DNA from: Symbiodinium natans
Lineage: Eukaryota > Sar > Dinophyceae > Suessiales > Symbiodiniaceae
Assembly (NCBI GenBank): GCA_905221605.1
Contig: CAJNDS010002212.1
Span: forward strand, 227,501-291,500
DNA length: 64,000 nt
Direction: 5' to 3'
The position numbers were made by a program, and so were the translations under genes. Within the stretch, counting starts at the first letter, position 1. Each line of letters begins with the position of its first letter. Under the pieces are notes generated by a model, which was not told the DNA's origin, ran no database searches, and saw nothing but the letters and a program-made list of their open reading frames with translations. Of the stretch, positions 22,510 through 31,329 are shown in pieces.

Positions 22510-22990
22510 GAGGACTTGGGGCTTTGGGGCTTAGGGTTCAGGGTTTAGGGTTTCTAGGGTTTAGGGCTTCGGGCTTCGGGTTTAGGGGTTTAGGGTTGAA
22601 TTAAGGGTTTTGGGGTTTGGGGCTTTGCTTTTTAAACAAGGCTTTGGGTTTAGAGCTTGAGGGTTGGGGGGTTTTGAGGTCTCGGGTTTCAGTTTATCAG
22701 GATTTAGTGGCTTTGTGTTTAGAGCTTGGGGGTTTAGGGACAAGGGTTTGCCTATTCTTGAAGCTTGAGTTTGTTTTTTCCCGTTGGGTTTCGAAGTTCA
22801 GGGTTTGGGGCTTTGGGGGGTTCGGAGCTTGGAAGGGATTTAGGGTTTGGGGGGGTTTAGGGGTTTCGGGCTTTGAGCTTGGGAATTTTAAGCTCATAGG
22901 TTCCAAGGTTCCGTGGGCTTGAGGAGTTTAGACATGTTGGGGTTTAGGGTTTAGGGTTTAGGGTTTAGGGTTTAGGGCTTTGGGACTAGT
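22510..22990. repeat. Degenerate G/T-rich telomere-derived DNA
   Basis: Strongly strand-asymmetric GGGTTT variants ending in a regular tract at 22936-22975. Open plus-strand frames here follow from composition. Confidence 0.7.
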
Positions 22991-22995
22991 TGTTG

Positions 22996-23315
22996 TCATG
23001 GGGAATGAGGGTCCAAGGGGGTCGGGTCTTGGCATTTACGGCCTTCAGGTGAAACCCTGGAGCTCGAAAAGCATCTCAATCCTGGAACACGAGTCCGACG
23101 ACCATGTTTTCTTTTTATGACTCTTGCGTACCCAAAGGACGTGAAACCTTAAGCCCTAAACCCCAAACCCTAAACCCCAAACCCCAAACCCTAAACCCTA
23201 AACCCTAAAACCCTAAACCCTTAGGATGATGGAGGGCAGATTCCTGGCTTGAGGGGTTTGGGGCCCTTTTGGCTGCTCTGACTGCAGCCACCTCCACCTC
23301 CCTGGGCTCCAGGAC
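22996..23315 (-). CDS. Two terminal exons joined across a telomeric intron
   Basis: Exon 23219-23315 (VLEPREVEVAAVRAAKRAPN) has an AG|G acceptor and a GTTTAG donor. The 71-bp intron 23148-23218 is telomeric. Exon 22996-23147 then continues in phase (FTSFGYARVIKRKHGRRTRV) to a TGA at 22996-22998. A plus-strand alternative (LEHESDDHVFF, 23049-23120) overlaps. Function unknown. Confidence 0.5.
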
Positions 23316-23329
23316 CTCCACTGGAGCTT

Positions 23330-23965
23330 AGGATTTGTTTAAGGCTTTTTTGTTTTTTTTAAGGGTTTGTTTAGAGCTGTTTCGGGTTTTTAGGTTTGTT
23401 GTTTTTCAAAGGGTTTTAAGGGGGTTTTTAGGGTTTGTTTAGGGTTTCCAGGGTTTTTAAGGGTTTCAGGGTTTTGTTTTAGGGTTTCTAGGGTTTTTAA
23501 GGGTTTTGTTCGGGTTTGTTTAGGGTTTCTAGGTTTGTTTTGGTTTTTAGGGTTTGTTAGGGCTTGTAGGGTTTCTAGGTATTTTTAAGGGTTTTGGGGG
23601 TTTTTTAGGGCCTATAGGGGTTCTAGGGTTTGTTAGGGTTGTTTATAGGGCTTTTTAGGGTATGTAGAGTTTCTAGGGTTCTAGGGCTTAGAGGGTTTTT
23701 ATGGGGCTTATTTGGGGTTTATAGGGTTTGTATGGTTTCAAGGGTTTGTAAGGGTTGAGGTTTCGGTTTGGGGGCGTAGGGCTTGGTTCTGGGATTTCGG
23801 GTTTGGGATGTTCTGGAGCTTCGCAGCCAATTGGTGTAGGGGTAAGCTAGTTGCATGGCGAGTTCGGTCAGCATGCGGGCTCGAAGTCTTTTCAAGCCTC
23901 AGAACCCTCCAACCAAACCAAGGAGCCTGAAACTCTGAATCTACAAAGGGCTGGCAGAACCCCAA
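23330..23965. repeat. Degenerate telomere-like (TTTCTAGGG, TTTTAAGGG) stretch plus ambiguous island
   Basis: 23340-23760 is a run of decayed GGGTTT variants. The island 23800-23910 is open on minus (RARMLTELAMQLAYPYTNW) after GAG|G, but I see no GT donor. The plus strand has a GTAAGC donor at 23841. Confidence 0.45.
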
Positions 23966-23966
23966 G

Positions 23967-24046
23967 CCTAAACCCTAAACCCTAAACCCTAAACCCTAAA
24001 CCCTAAACCCTAAACCCTAAACCCTAAACCCTAAACCCTAAACCCT
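23967..24046. repeat. Regular CCCTAAA tract
   Basis: About 11 units, uninterrupted. Confidence 0.95.
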
Positions 24047-24342
24047 GCTGTGCAAAGCTAGGGTCCCTCTTTGGGAAGGTAAGCTCTCTCGCAGGGGCCC
24101 GCGAGAGTTTGGGGGTGTAAAAAAAGGACCATGATAAGAAAACTTTCCGTGAACCCTTTTGAGCCCTAAACCACCAAAAGCCCTTACGAACCCAAAGCCC
24201 TAAACCCTCAACAACCCTAAACGTAAATGAGCCCCGAACCCTAGACCCTAAAAAAAACCCTGAGCCCCAAACCCTAAGAGCAAACAATGGCCTTCAGTTG
24301 CTTCTTCCCCGCTTGCTGGGCGCCTACCAGTCGGAAGGCAGA

Positions 24343-24914
24343 CTATTGGGTTGTGTTGGCCAGCCGCGGAATGAAAATCTCTGACATTGGCGTTGTCTCT
24401 GTAGTAACGCGGAAAGCACCCTCTCAGGGTAGTCACATGGTCCCTTAGTATGGGCCCTTGTAAAAGGAGACCCCTTATACACCCCTTGGATATCCTATAA
24501 AACCCAAGGGCACTTGCTTCAAAAGGAACCATGTAACTTCCAGGGACTAAAGGAGGGACGCTTAAGGGACCTTGGGGGCTAGCATACAACCCTAAACCCT
24601 GAACTGAACCCTAAAAGTAAACCCTAAACCCTAAACCCTCAACCCTAAACCCCACGAGCCTTTGGCTTCTCCCGGTAGAGCAGGAACTTCCACTCCTGGC
24701 GATTTCCAGATCACCACCACACACCTCAGAGGGGCAGCCCTTACTTGGAGGTTCATGGTACTTATTCACCCAATACTTACTCTACTTCTAACCCAACTTT
24801 AAACCACATTAGGGCACTTAAGGGGCTGATAAGTACAGCTAGAAACGCTTAATAAGGCCTCTGAACGTCCAAGTAGTTCCATCTGTGAAGTGTCGGGTAC
24901 CAACTAAGACCCCC
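24343..24914 (-). CDS. Four-exon 3' gene end, function unknown
   Basis: Minus-strand exons, all phase 0: 24867-24914 (GGLSWYPTLHRWNYLD), 24651-24695 (EWKFLLYREKPKARG), 24571-24591 (GCMLAPK), 24343-24420 (GAFRVTTETTPMSEIFIPRL, stop TAG). All acceptors are AG followed by G. The first intron contains an F1 MITE whose TIR gives the GTTCAG donor, so the TAC TTG GAC codons come from the element end. The second is a 59-bp near-pure telomeric intron. The third contains another inverted-repeat element (F12). A plus-strand ATG frame at 24289-24450 overlaps the last exon and is the main rival. Confidence 0.6.
24431..24546. mobile_element. MITE-like family F12
   Basis: Ends AGGGTAGTCACATGGTCCC and GGAACCATGTAACTTCCAGGG are imperfect inverted repeats. 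A relative with ACATGGTCCCATACTATGGGCCC is at 35090-35197. Confidence 0.6.
24742..24875. mobile_element. MITE family F1 inside an intron
   Basis: TACTTGGAGGTTCATGGTAC to GTCCAAGTA, TA at both ends, 134 bp. On minus its left TIR carries the splice donor of exon 24867-24914. Confidence 0.9.
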
Positions 24915-24959
24915 CTGCACCTTTGCTAAACCCTAAACCCTAAACCCTCAACCCTAAAC

Positions 24960-25360
24960 CCAATTGTTAACATCACACCAGAAAGCCGGGTGTTAATACC
25001 GGAAAGCATTTTGGCCGGGATTTTGGCCCAAAAGCTTGTTTCATGAACGACTTCCATTATGTTGGGTTGTTTAGAGCCTGATATCCCATATTTAAGGGGT
25101 GGAAAGAACCCTAAAAGGGTGTTAATACCAGACAGTCCTCCGGGAGAACTTCCCAAATATGGTTTTGAGAGAGAACTCCTCTTGCGAGCTCTTTTCAACC
25201 GAGGCAGAGGAGGCCCACAAACCTAAATAAACCCTAAACCCTAAACCCTAAACCCAGAAGAGGCCCCCGGAGGAGGCCGCGAAGAGGCCGCAGAGGAGGC
25301 CCAGGAAAGGCCAGAACAGCCAGAGAAGAGGGCAGGCATCCAAGGTTTGTTATAACCACC
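24960..25360. other. Direct repeats and Glu/Ala-rich island
   Basis: GGGTGTTAATACC occurs twice in direct orientation (24980 and 25109). The island 25196-25348 is GAGGCC-rich, can encode EEAAEEAQERPEQPEKRAG on plus and ends at GTTTGT before a telomeric tract. A real low-complexity exon is possible but unproven. Confidence 0.4.
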
Positions 25361-25363
25361 AGA

Positions 25364-25489
25364 TAGGGTTTAGGGTTTAGGGTTTAGGGTTTAGGGTTTA
25401 GGGTTTAGGGTTTAGGGTTTAGGGTTTAGGGTTTAGGGTTTAGGGTTTAGGGTGTAGGGTTTAGGGTTTAGGGTTTAGGGTTTAGGGTT
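25364..25489 (+). repeat. Telomeric tract (TTTAGGG)n
   Basis: About 17 units with one variant. Confidence 0.95.
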
Positions 25490-25608
25490 CTGGCTTCCCC
25501 AAACTTTTGTTCTGACCCAGGGTCGGAACGAATCCTGGGGCAGGGGGGGGGGGGGGGTTATTAAAGCGACCTGAACATTCAATTAATTACCCTAAACCCT
25601 AAACAAAC

Positions 25609-25699
25609 CCATGATTCGGATCAGCCCCTCTTAACTTGGCCAAAGGCTTGTCCAGCTTCCAGACGCCCATAGCCTTCTGCCGCACTTTGCAGGCATACC
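25609..25699 (-). CDS. Exon with AG|G acceptor and telomere-like donor
   Basis: Minus frame YACKVRQKAMGVWKLDKPLA continuing LRGADPNHG. The acceptor is CCAG|G and the donor GTTTGTTTAG. The composition is strongly protein-like. Partner exons not found; product unknown. Confidence 0.5.
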
Positions 25700-25805
25700 C
25701 TGGCTAGAAGGGGGTTTAGGGTTTAGGGAGTTTGATGATGATGAGGATGTGATACCTACAAGGGTATCATGAGCATTTGTTTTTTCATTGTGTGGGGTGT
25801 TGTAA

Positions 25806-26030
25806 TGGCATGGGTATCCTACGCGGGCCTACGCGTCAGCTCATGTTTAGTAGGCGCGCGGCCTACGCGTGGAGCATGTTGTTAACATGTGCCTACGCGG
25901 ACCTACGCGGCAAGCATAGACAACCTACGCGGACCTACGCGCCCATACTGCATAGACTTGCCTACGCGGACCCTACGCAAACCTACGCCCTGCAGGCAAA
26001 ATGCTACGTGGCCGACTTTCAATAATCGCG
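25806..26030. repeat. Cluster of the CpG motif CCTACGCG
   Basis: About ten copies of CCTACGCG(G/T) or close variants occur in 220 bp, often paired as CCTACGCGGACCTACGCG, with irregular spacing. No gene explains it. Confidence 0.8.
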
Positions 26031-26206
26031 TCTCTACGTAGCCTTGCTCCTAGAAAAAGCACGCTGCTCATGTTGTTTTCAGAAAGGATTCCAGAAAAAA
26101 AACCAAGGTACCTGTCATAGAATGGGAGCCCTTCTTGTTGAAGGCGTTGTGTTCGATTCATTGTGAAGGATTCAAGGGGGGCATCTTTTTGTGTCAAGAA
26201 GGGATC

Positions 26207-26274
26207 TCAGTATGAAGGTGCCTGCAACCCAAAGAATGCCAGGGCCACCGAGGGCTTCACCGACAGCCACGTGC
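26207..26274 (-). CDS. Candidate 3'-terminal exon
   Basis: Acceptor CCAG|G, frame TWLSVKPSVALAFFGLQAPS then a TGA stop at 26207-26209. A possible upstream exon (VANLAEIGMGTW) lies near 26795-26835 and another (SGPVSEAGRVRCSLAGLG) at about 27019-27064, all on minus. Phases do not connect cleanly. Confidence 0.4.
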
Positions 26275-26319
26275 CTGGACGGGGGGGGAGCCTATGCTTG
26301 GAAGCCCTTTGTTTGACTT

Positions 26320-27720
26320 AGTAAGTCTGTAGGGTTTAGGGTTTAGGGTTTAGGGTTTAGAGTTTAGGGTTGAGGGTTGAGGGTTGAGGGTTGAGGGTTC
26401 AGGGTTTAGGGTTTAGGGTTTCGGGTAGCCTCTAGAAACCTCATTGTAATCTCCATTGCTGCCATAGCACACCTTACTAACCCTACTTACTGTACTAAGT
26501 CCGAAAAGTGCTTCCAAGTAGACCCAAAACCCTAGATCGATATAACAAGATTAATCCTACAAGGGTTTAGTAGGGTTTAGGATTTGGGGTAGCTACCGCA
26601 CCCAAAACACTATGTATCTAAACCCTACAAACCCTAGTTACAAACCCCATGAACCCTATAAGCCCTGTAAACCCAATCGACCCTATAAACCCCAAACCCT
26701 AGAAGCAGCCCTAAACCCTATACCCTAAACCCTAGACACTAAACCCAATCCCCAAACCATTTAAGCAGAAATGCACCGGTCTGCGCAGCGCTCACTTTTG
26801 CTATCTCCACGTGCCCATGCCGATCTCAGCTAGGTTGGCCACCTTAGTGCATGATGTGACAACATCGAATCACGGGATGCTCTTCAGAGTTTGGGGGCTG
26901 GGAATCATATTCTAGATCCCTATGAAGTTCAAGGCATATTGCTTAATCGAAGGGTATTATAAGAAGGATTTGTCAAGTTGACACATCTTTCCGCTGAGCG
27001 CCCTGCGACCAAGACCTGCGAGGCTGCAGCGGACTCGCCCGGCCTCCGAGACAGGGCCACTGGCCTGTATAGGGTTTTGGGGCCTCTTTGAGGTGCTGTA
27101 GGGCTTAGGGCTTATAGGGCTTAGGGTTCAGGGTTCAGGGGCTGCGCCTCGCAAGCTCAGCAGCGACCTGCCATGCTGCGCAAAACTTGGGAGGCTACTC
27201 ATCTGGATTTCAGGCATAAAGAACATTGATGTGAAATGATGTGAAGCTGCATACCAGTCTGGGACGGTATGAAGCACGCCAGGCGCCACCCGCTGCAACC
27301 TCAGCGCATGACAGGATGGCGGCTGCTGTGCAACCCGACACAGGGGCCACCGGGCCCCCACCGGTCCCCACCCACATTTACTTTGAGACTAGTCGGAACT
27401 TACAACAAGGCTCACGGGGTACCTTAGGAGCAAAACCTAAAACGGGTTTGTGGTTCACATGCCCCAAAAGGGGTTTTGGTGTATGTAGGGTATATGAATG
27501 ATCCCGATTGTAGGCTTCATTTGGTCCCCGTAACCCCTAAACCCCTAACCCCTAAACCTCTAAACCCTCAACCCGTAAACCCTCAACCCTAAAACCCCAA
27601 ACCCTTGAACCCTATACCCCTAACCCTAGCCTTACACCCTACACCCCTGAACCCTAGCCTTAAACCCTAAACCCTAAAACCCCTAAACACTTAACTGCTG
27701 AACGCTGACAATCTAAGCTG
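26320..27720. other. Telomeric and degenerate repeats with ambiguous islands
   Basis: 26335-26425 and 27520-27690 are telomere-like. The island 27130-27390 is open on both strands. I call no gene beyond the candidate exons mentioned at 26207. Confidence 0.4.
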
Positions 27721-27785
27721 AGACTGGGCCAGCCACGTCGTCACCACAACCTCGGCGTCGTCTCCCTTCAAGTTGGCCTTGCAAT
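27710..27785 (-). CDS. Candidate exon, function unknown
   Basis: Minus frame ANLKGDDAEVVVTTWLAQSQ between a CCCCAG acceptor and a GTCAGC donor. Isolated; product unknown. Confidence 0.4.
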
Positions 27786-27864
27786 CTGGGGTTTAGGGCT
27801 TAGGGCCTCAGTCTTTAGGGTTTAGGGTAAACACCCAGGGGTTCGAAAATAGAGGACGCCGAAA

Positions 27865-28021
27865 CGGCTATCGTGCCGGTCATGAGGAAGGCCTTGCGGG
27901 GCTTTCTGGGAGGGCTTTCGGGCTTAACATGTCAGACTTGGGGGGGGCCTCATAGTTTTGGGCTTTCTTCCGTACTTCTTCCGCCATCAGAACTGGAGGA
28001 GTGGCATGTGGCCTGGTGGGG
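27865..28021 (+). CDS. Candidate plus-strand exons
   Basis: An island at about 27855-27935 reads AETAIVPVMRKALRGFLGGL. A 30-bp exon then follows a long pyrimidine-rich acceptor ending CCGCCATCAG (27992) and ends at a telomeric GTTTAG donor. Strand uncertain. Confidence 0.3.
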
Positions 28022-28206
28022 TTTAGGGTTTATAGGGCTGTTGGGGGCATGTCGGGGACAAGGACAGACAAAACTCCAAATCCCAAACCATAAAACGCCA
28101 GCATCCTGAACCCCAAGTGAAAAAGAAAAAACATAAACCCCAAAAAAACTCTACCTCGCTGTACTTCTCGTGGAACTAGATCCAACGCCCAACACCCCTA
28201 TGAACC

Positions 28207-28263
28207 TTAAAACTCCACCGCCACTTGGGCGGGCACCCGGCCCAGAGCTGTCAGCAGATCGGC
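28207..28263 (-). CDS. Candidate 3'-terminal exon
   Basis: Acceptor ACCCAG|G, frame ADLLTALGRVPAQVAVEF, stop TAA at 28207-28209. Upstream DNA on minus (28300-28660) is proline/glycine-rich low complexity. Confidence 0.4.
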   Translation of the reverse strand, partial: ADLLTALGRVPAQVAVEF

Positions 28264-29001
28264 CTGGGTTTGGTACACAGGATCCCCAAAGGCTAAGGGC
28301 TGAGGGTTTTTGTCGGGATTACAGGGCTTAACAGGGTTTTCAGGGTTTGGGGTGGGGTTTTCTTGGGGCGCACAGGGGAGTTCAGGGTTTGTAGGCACCA
28401 GCATCCACAGACCCCCCCCCCCTCCCCCGTGAGTTGTGGGTTTAGTGTTCCTGGTTAGGCGTTCTGGTGGGTTTAGGGTTCGGGGTTCAAGGTGGTTTAG
28501 TGTGGTTCTTGCTGGGTTTAGGCGGTGGCTGCCGGGGGGGGGGGGGGGGGGCAGAACGCGCAACGTAAAGCGGACGTGGGTGGCAGGTGGGGGGCAGGGG
28601 GGAGGGGGGGGGGGGCAAAACAGAACCCCAGAACAAGATGCCGAAGGGAATGGTTCAGGGACCATTGTAGGTTTCTGATGGCATACTCAAGCACACTTTG
28701 GCCTTTGCCGATGAGGGCTTTGGGGTGTGTTGATTCGGTGTAGGGGGCTTTTAGGGTGTAGGTTCTAGGACTCAGCCAAAGGTGATTGCACGTTGCACAA
28801 CATGCTATCAACATGCCATCGAATTTTGAGGCTAAGCACCCTGACAGTAGCACGTTAGGGTGGGCCCATGTTGCTTCGCGAGCAAAAGTACCCCAAAAAA
28901 CAACAGACATGCAACATCAAGACCGGATGGGATCTAGAAAAGTTTTGTCCGATGCTCATAGGGTATTTATATACACGTTAAACTCTACTAGAACCCTTTA
29001 C

Positions 29002-29257
29002 TTGACTTCAGGAACATTCCCAAACCAAGAATGCTTGGGTCCTCAATGGATACTTGGAGGTTCATGGTACTTATGAACTACTTGTAACTGTACTTATAAT
29101 GCACTTATAAACCTCTTAAGTACCCTAATATGGTTCTAAGTGGGTTAAAAGTACAGCTCTTATTGGGTAAGTACCATGAACCTCCGAGTAGGGCTTTCCC
29201 CAACTGCCCTGCTGGGGTCCTCGTGAAGAAACGCCGGCACGCGGCCCACGGCGCTGC
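29002..29257 (-). CDS. Two exons flanking an F1 MITE intron
   Basis: Exon 29182-29257 (AACRRFFTRTPAGQLGKALL) ends GGAG before GTTCAT inside the left TIR of the element. Exon 29002-29052 starts immediately after CCTCCAAG of the right TIR and reads SIEDPSILGLGMFLKS, ending at a GTAAAG donor. The split codon G|TA keeps the frame. Both splice sites are therefore element sequence. A plus-strand reading (HSQTKNAWVLNGYLE) also uses the TIR as donor, so strand is not fully certain. Function unknown. Confidence 0.45.
29051..29190. mobile_element. MITE family F1 coincident with an intron
   Basis: 140 bp, TACTTGGAGGTTCATGGTAC to GTACCATGAACCTCCGAGTA, TA at both ends, no coding capacity. Confidence 0.95.
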
Positions 29258-29279
29258 CTCAGATTTCGAGGCCATCGAT

Positions 29280-30158
29280 GCTTAGTAGCTGAGGGTTTAG
29301 GGTTTAAGGCTTAGGGCTTAGGGTTTAGGGTTTAGGGTTTAGGGTTTAGGGTTTAGCATACAGTCATACAAGAATACAATAAGACGATAATGCAGGAATC
29401 GAATAGTATACTCGCACAACAAACCAATGATAAAACAATATAATGATAACACACTATTCTAAAGAAAATAGAAAACCCAAAAGTCGAATACTTATTCTCA
29501 GAAGACGCAAAATGACATATAAATGTATCTATATATTGACAAATTGATATAGTAATATAGTAATACAACAAAAGAGAGAAATATCAAAATCGAAGTCAAG
29601 ACAACCTAAGAATATACTAGTAGAAAGCTATGAAATACATAACATGTTATTGATATAAGAGAACAATCAACAATGCAATAAAAAGAACAATAGTAAGTGT
29701 ATGGATATAACAATTGAAAAAACAAGAACGTGACGATCGACTAACATACTACTCTAGTAATACTACAACAAAATATTAGCAGTAATGCTAGTACTCGATA
29801 TATAATGCAATCATATAAGAATACCGTACTCGAATCCCGAAATATTGGAGTAATCTAATCAGATATTGAGAATAAAGCTAAACCGAACTGCCAAACATGT
29901 TCAGGTCGGGAGGCGCCTTGGCCAAAAACAACCTTCGGAGCCAGGCAACATTCCTTGAATCAGAAATTGGGACGCTAAGCCCCCAACCCCTAATGCAACA
30001 TGAGGTCTACTCCTTTTTCTGGTGGGGGGGGGGGGGGGGGGTGGTCCCTCTCTGCCTCAACCCAAAACCCAAAACCCAAAACCCAAAACCCAAAACCTAA
30101 AACCCAAACCCCTAAACCCCTAAACCCTTGGGTGAAGCATGAGAGCGATTGGCTCGCA
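29280..30158. other. Telomeric tract, AT-rich unique DNA and AAAACCC array
   Basis: 29295-29356 is telomeric. 29360-29890 is AT-rich with no exon. 30025-30041 is poly-G. 30058-30120 is a variant array with unit AAAACCC. Confidence 0.6.
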
Positions 30159-30159
30159 C

Positions 30160-30450
30160 CTGCGGTCACATCGGCGTCGAAGCGCTCCACCTGCTGTGGG
30201 CCCTAGACCTATAGGGGTTAGGGATTTTGGGGTTTGGGGGTTTAGGGGTTCTTAGATTAGGGTCCGAGGTTGAGGGTTTAGGGTTCCTTAGATTAGGATT
30301 TGGGGTTGGGGGGGGGTTTAGGGTTGAGGGCTTTGGCTCCGTGTTATGGGGATCCCGTAGAGTGGGACCATCATCTTCACAGCGCCCCTCAACCGTCGAC
30401 CCTGCCAAGGAAAGCCCTGATTAAAGCCAAAGCTCGACCCAGGGTGGCCC
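30160..30450 (-). CDS. Two candidate exons, function unknown
   Basis: Minus exon 30401-30450 (TLGRALALIRAFLGR) has a CAAG acceptor and a GTCGAC donor. Exon 30160-30202 (GPQQVERFDADVTA) lies between CTAG|G and GTGCGA. The first ends in phase 0, as the second requires. The intron between is telomere-like. Confidence 0.4.
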
Positions 30451-30539
30451 CTTGAAACCCTCTAAAAGAGGGTTTATTAGGGTTTAGGAGTTGAGGGTTA
30501 GGGTTTGGGTTTTAGGGTTTAGGGTTTGGGGTTTCGAGT

Positions 30540-31274
30540 CTACGGGGTAAAGAAGATCTTCTTAAACCCGGCGAAGGGAACTAACATGAACAAACGCAAG
30601 TCTCTCCAGCCCTAAACCCTAAACCCTAAACCCTAAACCCTAAACCCTAAACCATGCCCTCGCTCGGTCGCACGTGCAGAAGGCCTCCAGGGAAGGGCAC
30701 AGGAAGAGCGGCACCTGCCCTGGCCTCAGTCAGGGCTCTCAAGGGCTCAAAAAGGCTTTAAGGAACCTACCCTAAACCCTAAACCCTAAACCCTAAACAC
30801 TAAACCCTAAACCCTAAACACTAAACCCTAAACCCTAAACCCTAAACCCTAAACTCTAAACCCTGGACAAGCGTCGGGTTCCCTGACTTCGAGCGTCGAC
30901 GCGCCTGACAAGGCCCACACGGACCCAAGCTTTCCACTCGCAATCGCTTCGCGGCGGTCCTGGCGTCTGGAAGGTCCCACGATGCCCCCCACCCCCCCCC
31001 CCTCGCCAAAAATGACAGCCCTGCTGAACTGAAGGGTTTAGGATTTATGGGGTTTTGCGTTTATAGGGTTTAGGATTCACGGATAAGGGTTTTGGGGTTT
31101 AGAAGCTTAGGAGTTAAAACCTTAAACCCTATAAACCCTAAACCCTAAACCTTAAACCTTAAACCCCCAACTGTCAGCCCCCCCAAGCCCACCCCCGCTC
31201 AAGCTCACCTCAGATCCGATGTCGCGGCTGCCAGCTGGAACCGGCCGCCCAGCCTGAAGCTCCAGTCTCTGTTC
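30540..31274 (-). CDS. Four-exon 3' gene end with telomeric introns
   Basis: Minus exons: 31209-31274 (EQRLELQAGRPVPAGSRDIG; donor GAG|GTGAGC), 30862-30959 (IASGKLGSVWALSGASTLEV; donor GTTTAG), 30653-30719 (AALPVPFPGGLLHVRPSEGM; donor GTTTAG), 30540-30611 (WRDLRLFMLVPFAGFKKIFF, stop TAG). All acceptors are AG followed by G and the frame holds through all three introns. The last intron, 30612-30652, is an exact telomeric repeat. I recognise no domain; the last exon is hydrophobic and may be membrane-associated. The 5' end is not found. Confidence 0.7.
30612..30652 (-). repeat. 41-bp intron made only of telomeric repeat
   Basis: On minus the sequence is exactly (GTTTAGG)5GTTTAG: it starts GT, ends AG and is flanked by ...GAGGGCATG and GGCTGGAGAG. 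Removal joins two open frames in phase 0. Confidence 0.85.
30770..30861 (-). repeat. Telomeric tract at the 5' end of an intron
   Basis: About 13 CCCTAAA units on plus with three variants. On minus it supplies the GTTTAG donor of exon 30862-30959. Confidence 0.9.
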
Positions 31275-31329
31275 CTATCTTCGGGTTTAGGGTTCAGGGT
31301 TTAGGGGTTAGGGTTCAGGGTTTAGGGGT

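Noticed and set aside
24289-24450. Plus-strand ATG frame starting MAFSCFFPACWAP
   Set aside because: The minus-strand chain across the same DNA keeps phase over four exons with AG|G acceptors and ends in a stop. The plus frame has only one supporting donor. It remains possible.
26110-26165. A tRNA T-arm-like GTTCGATTC
   Set aside because: No matching acceptor, D or anticodon stems could be placed around it.
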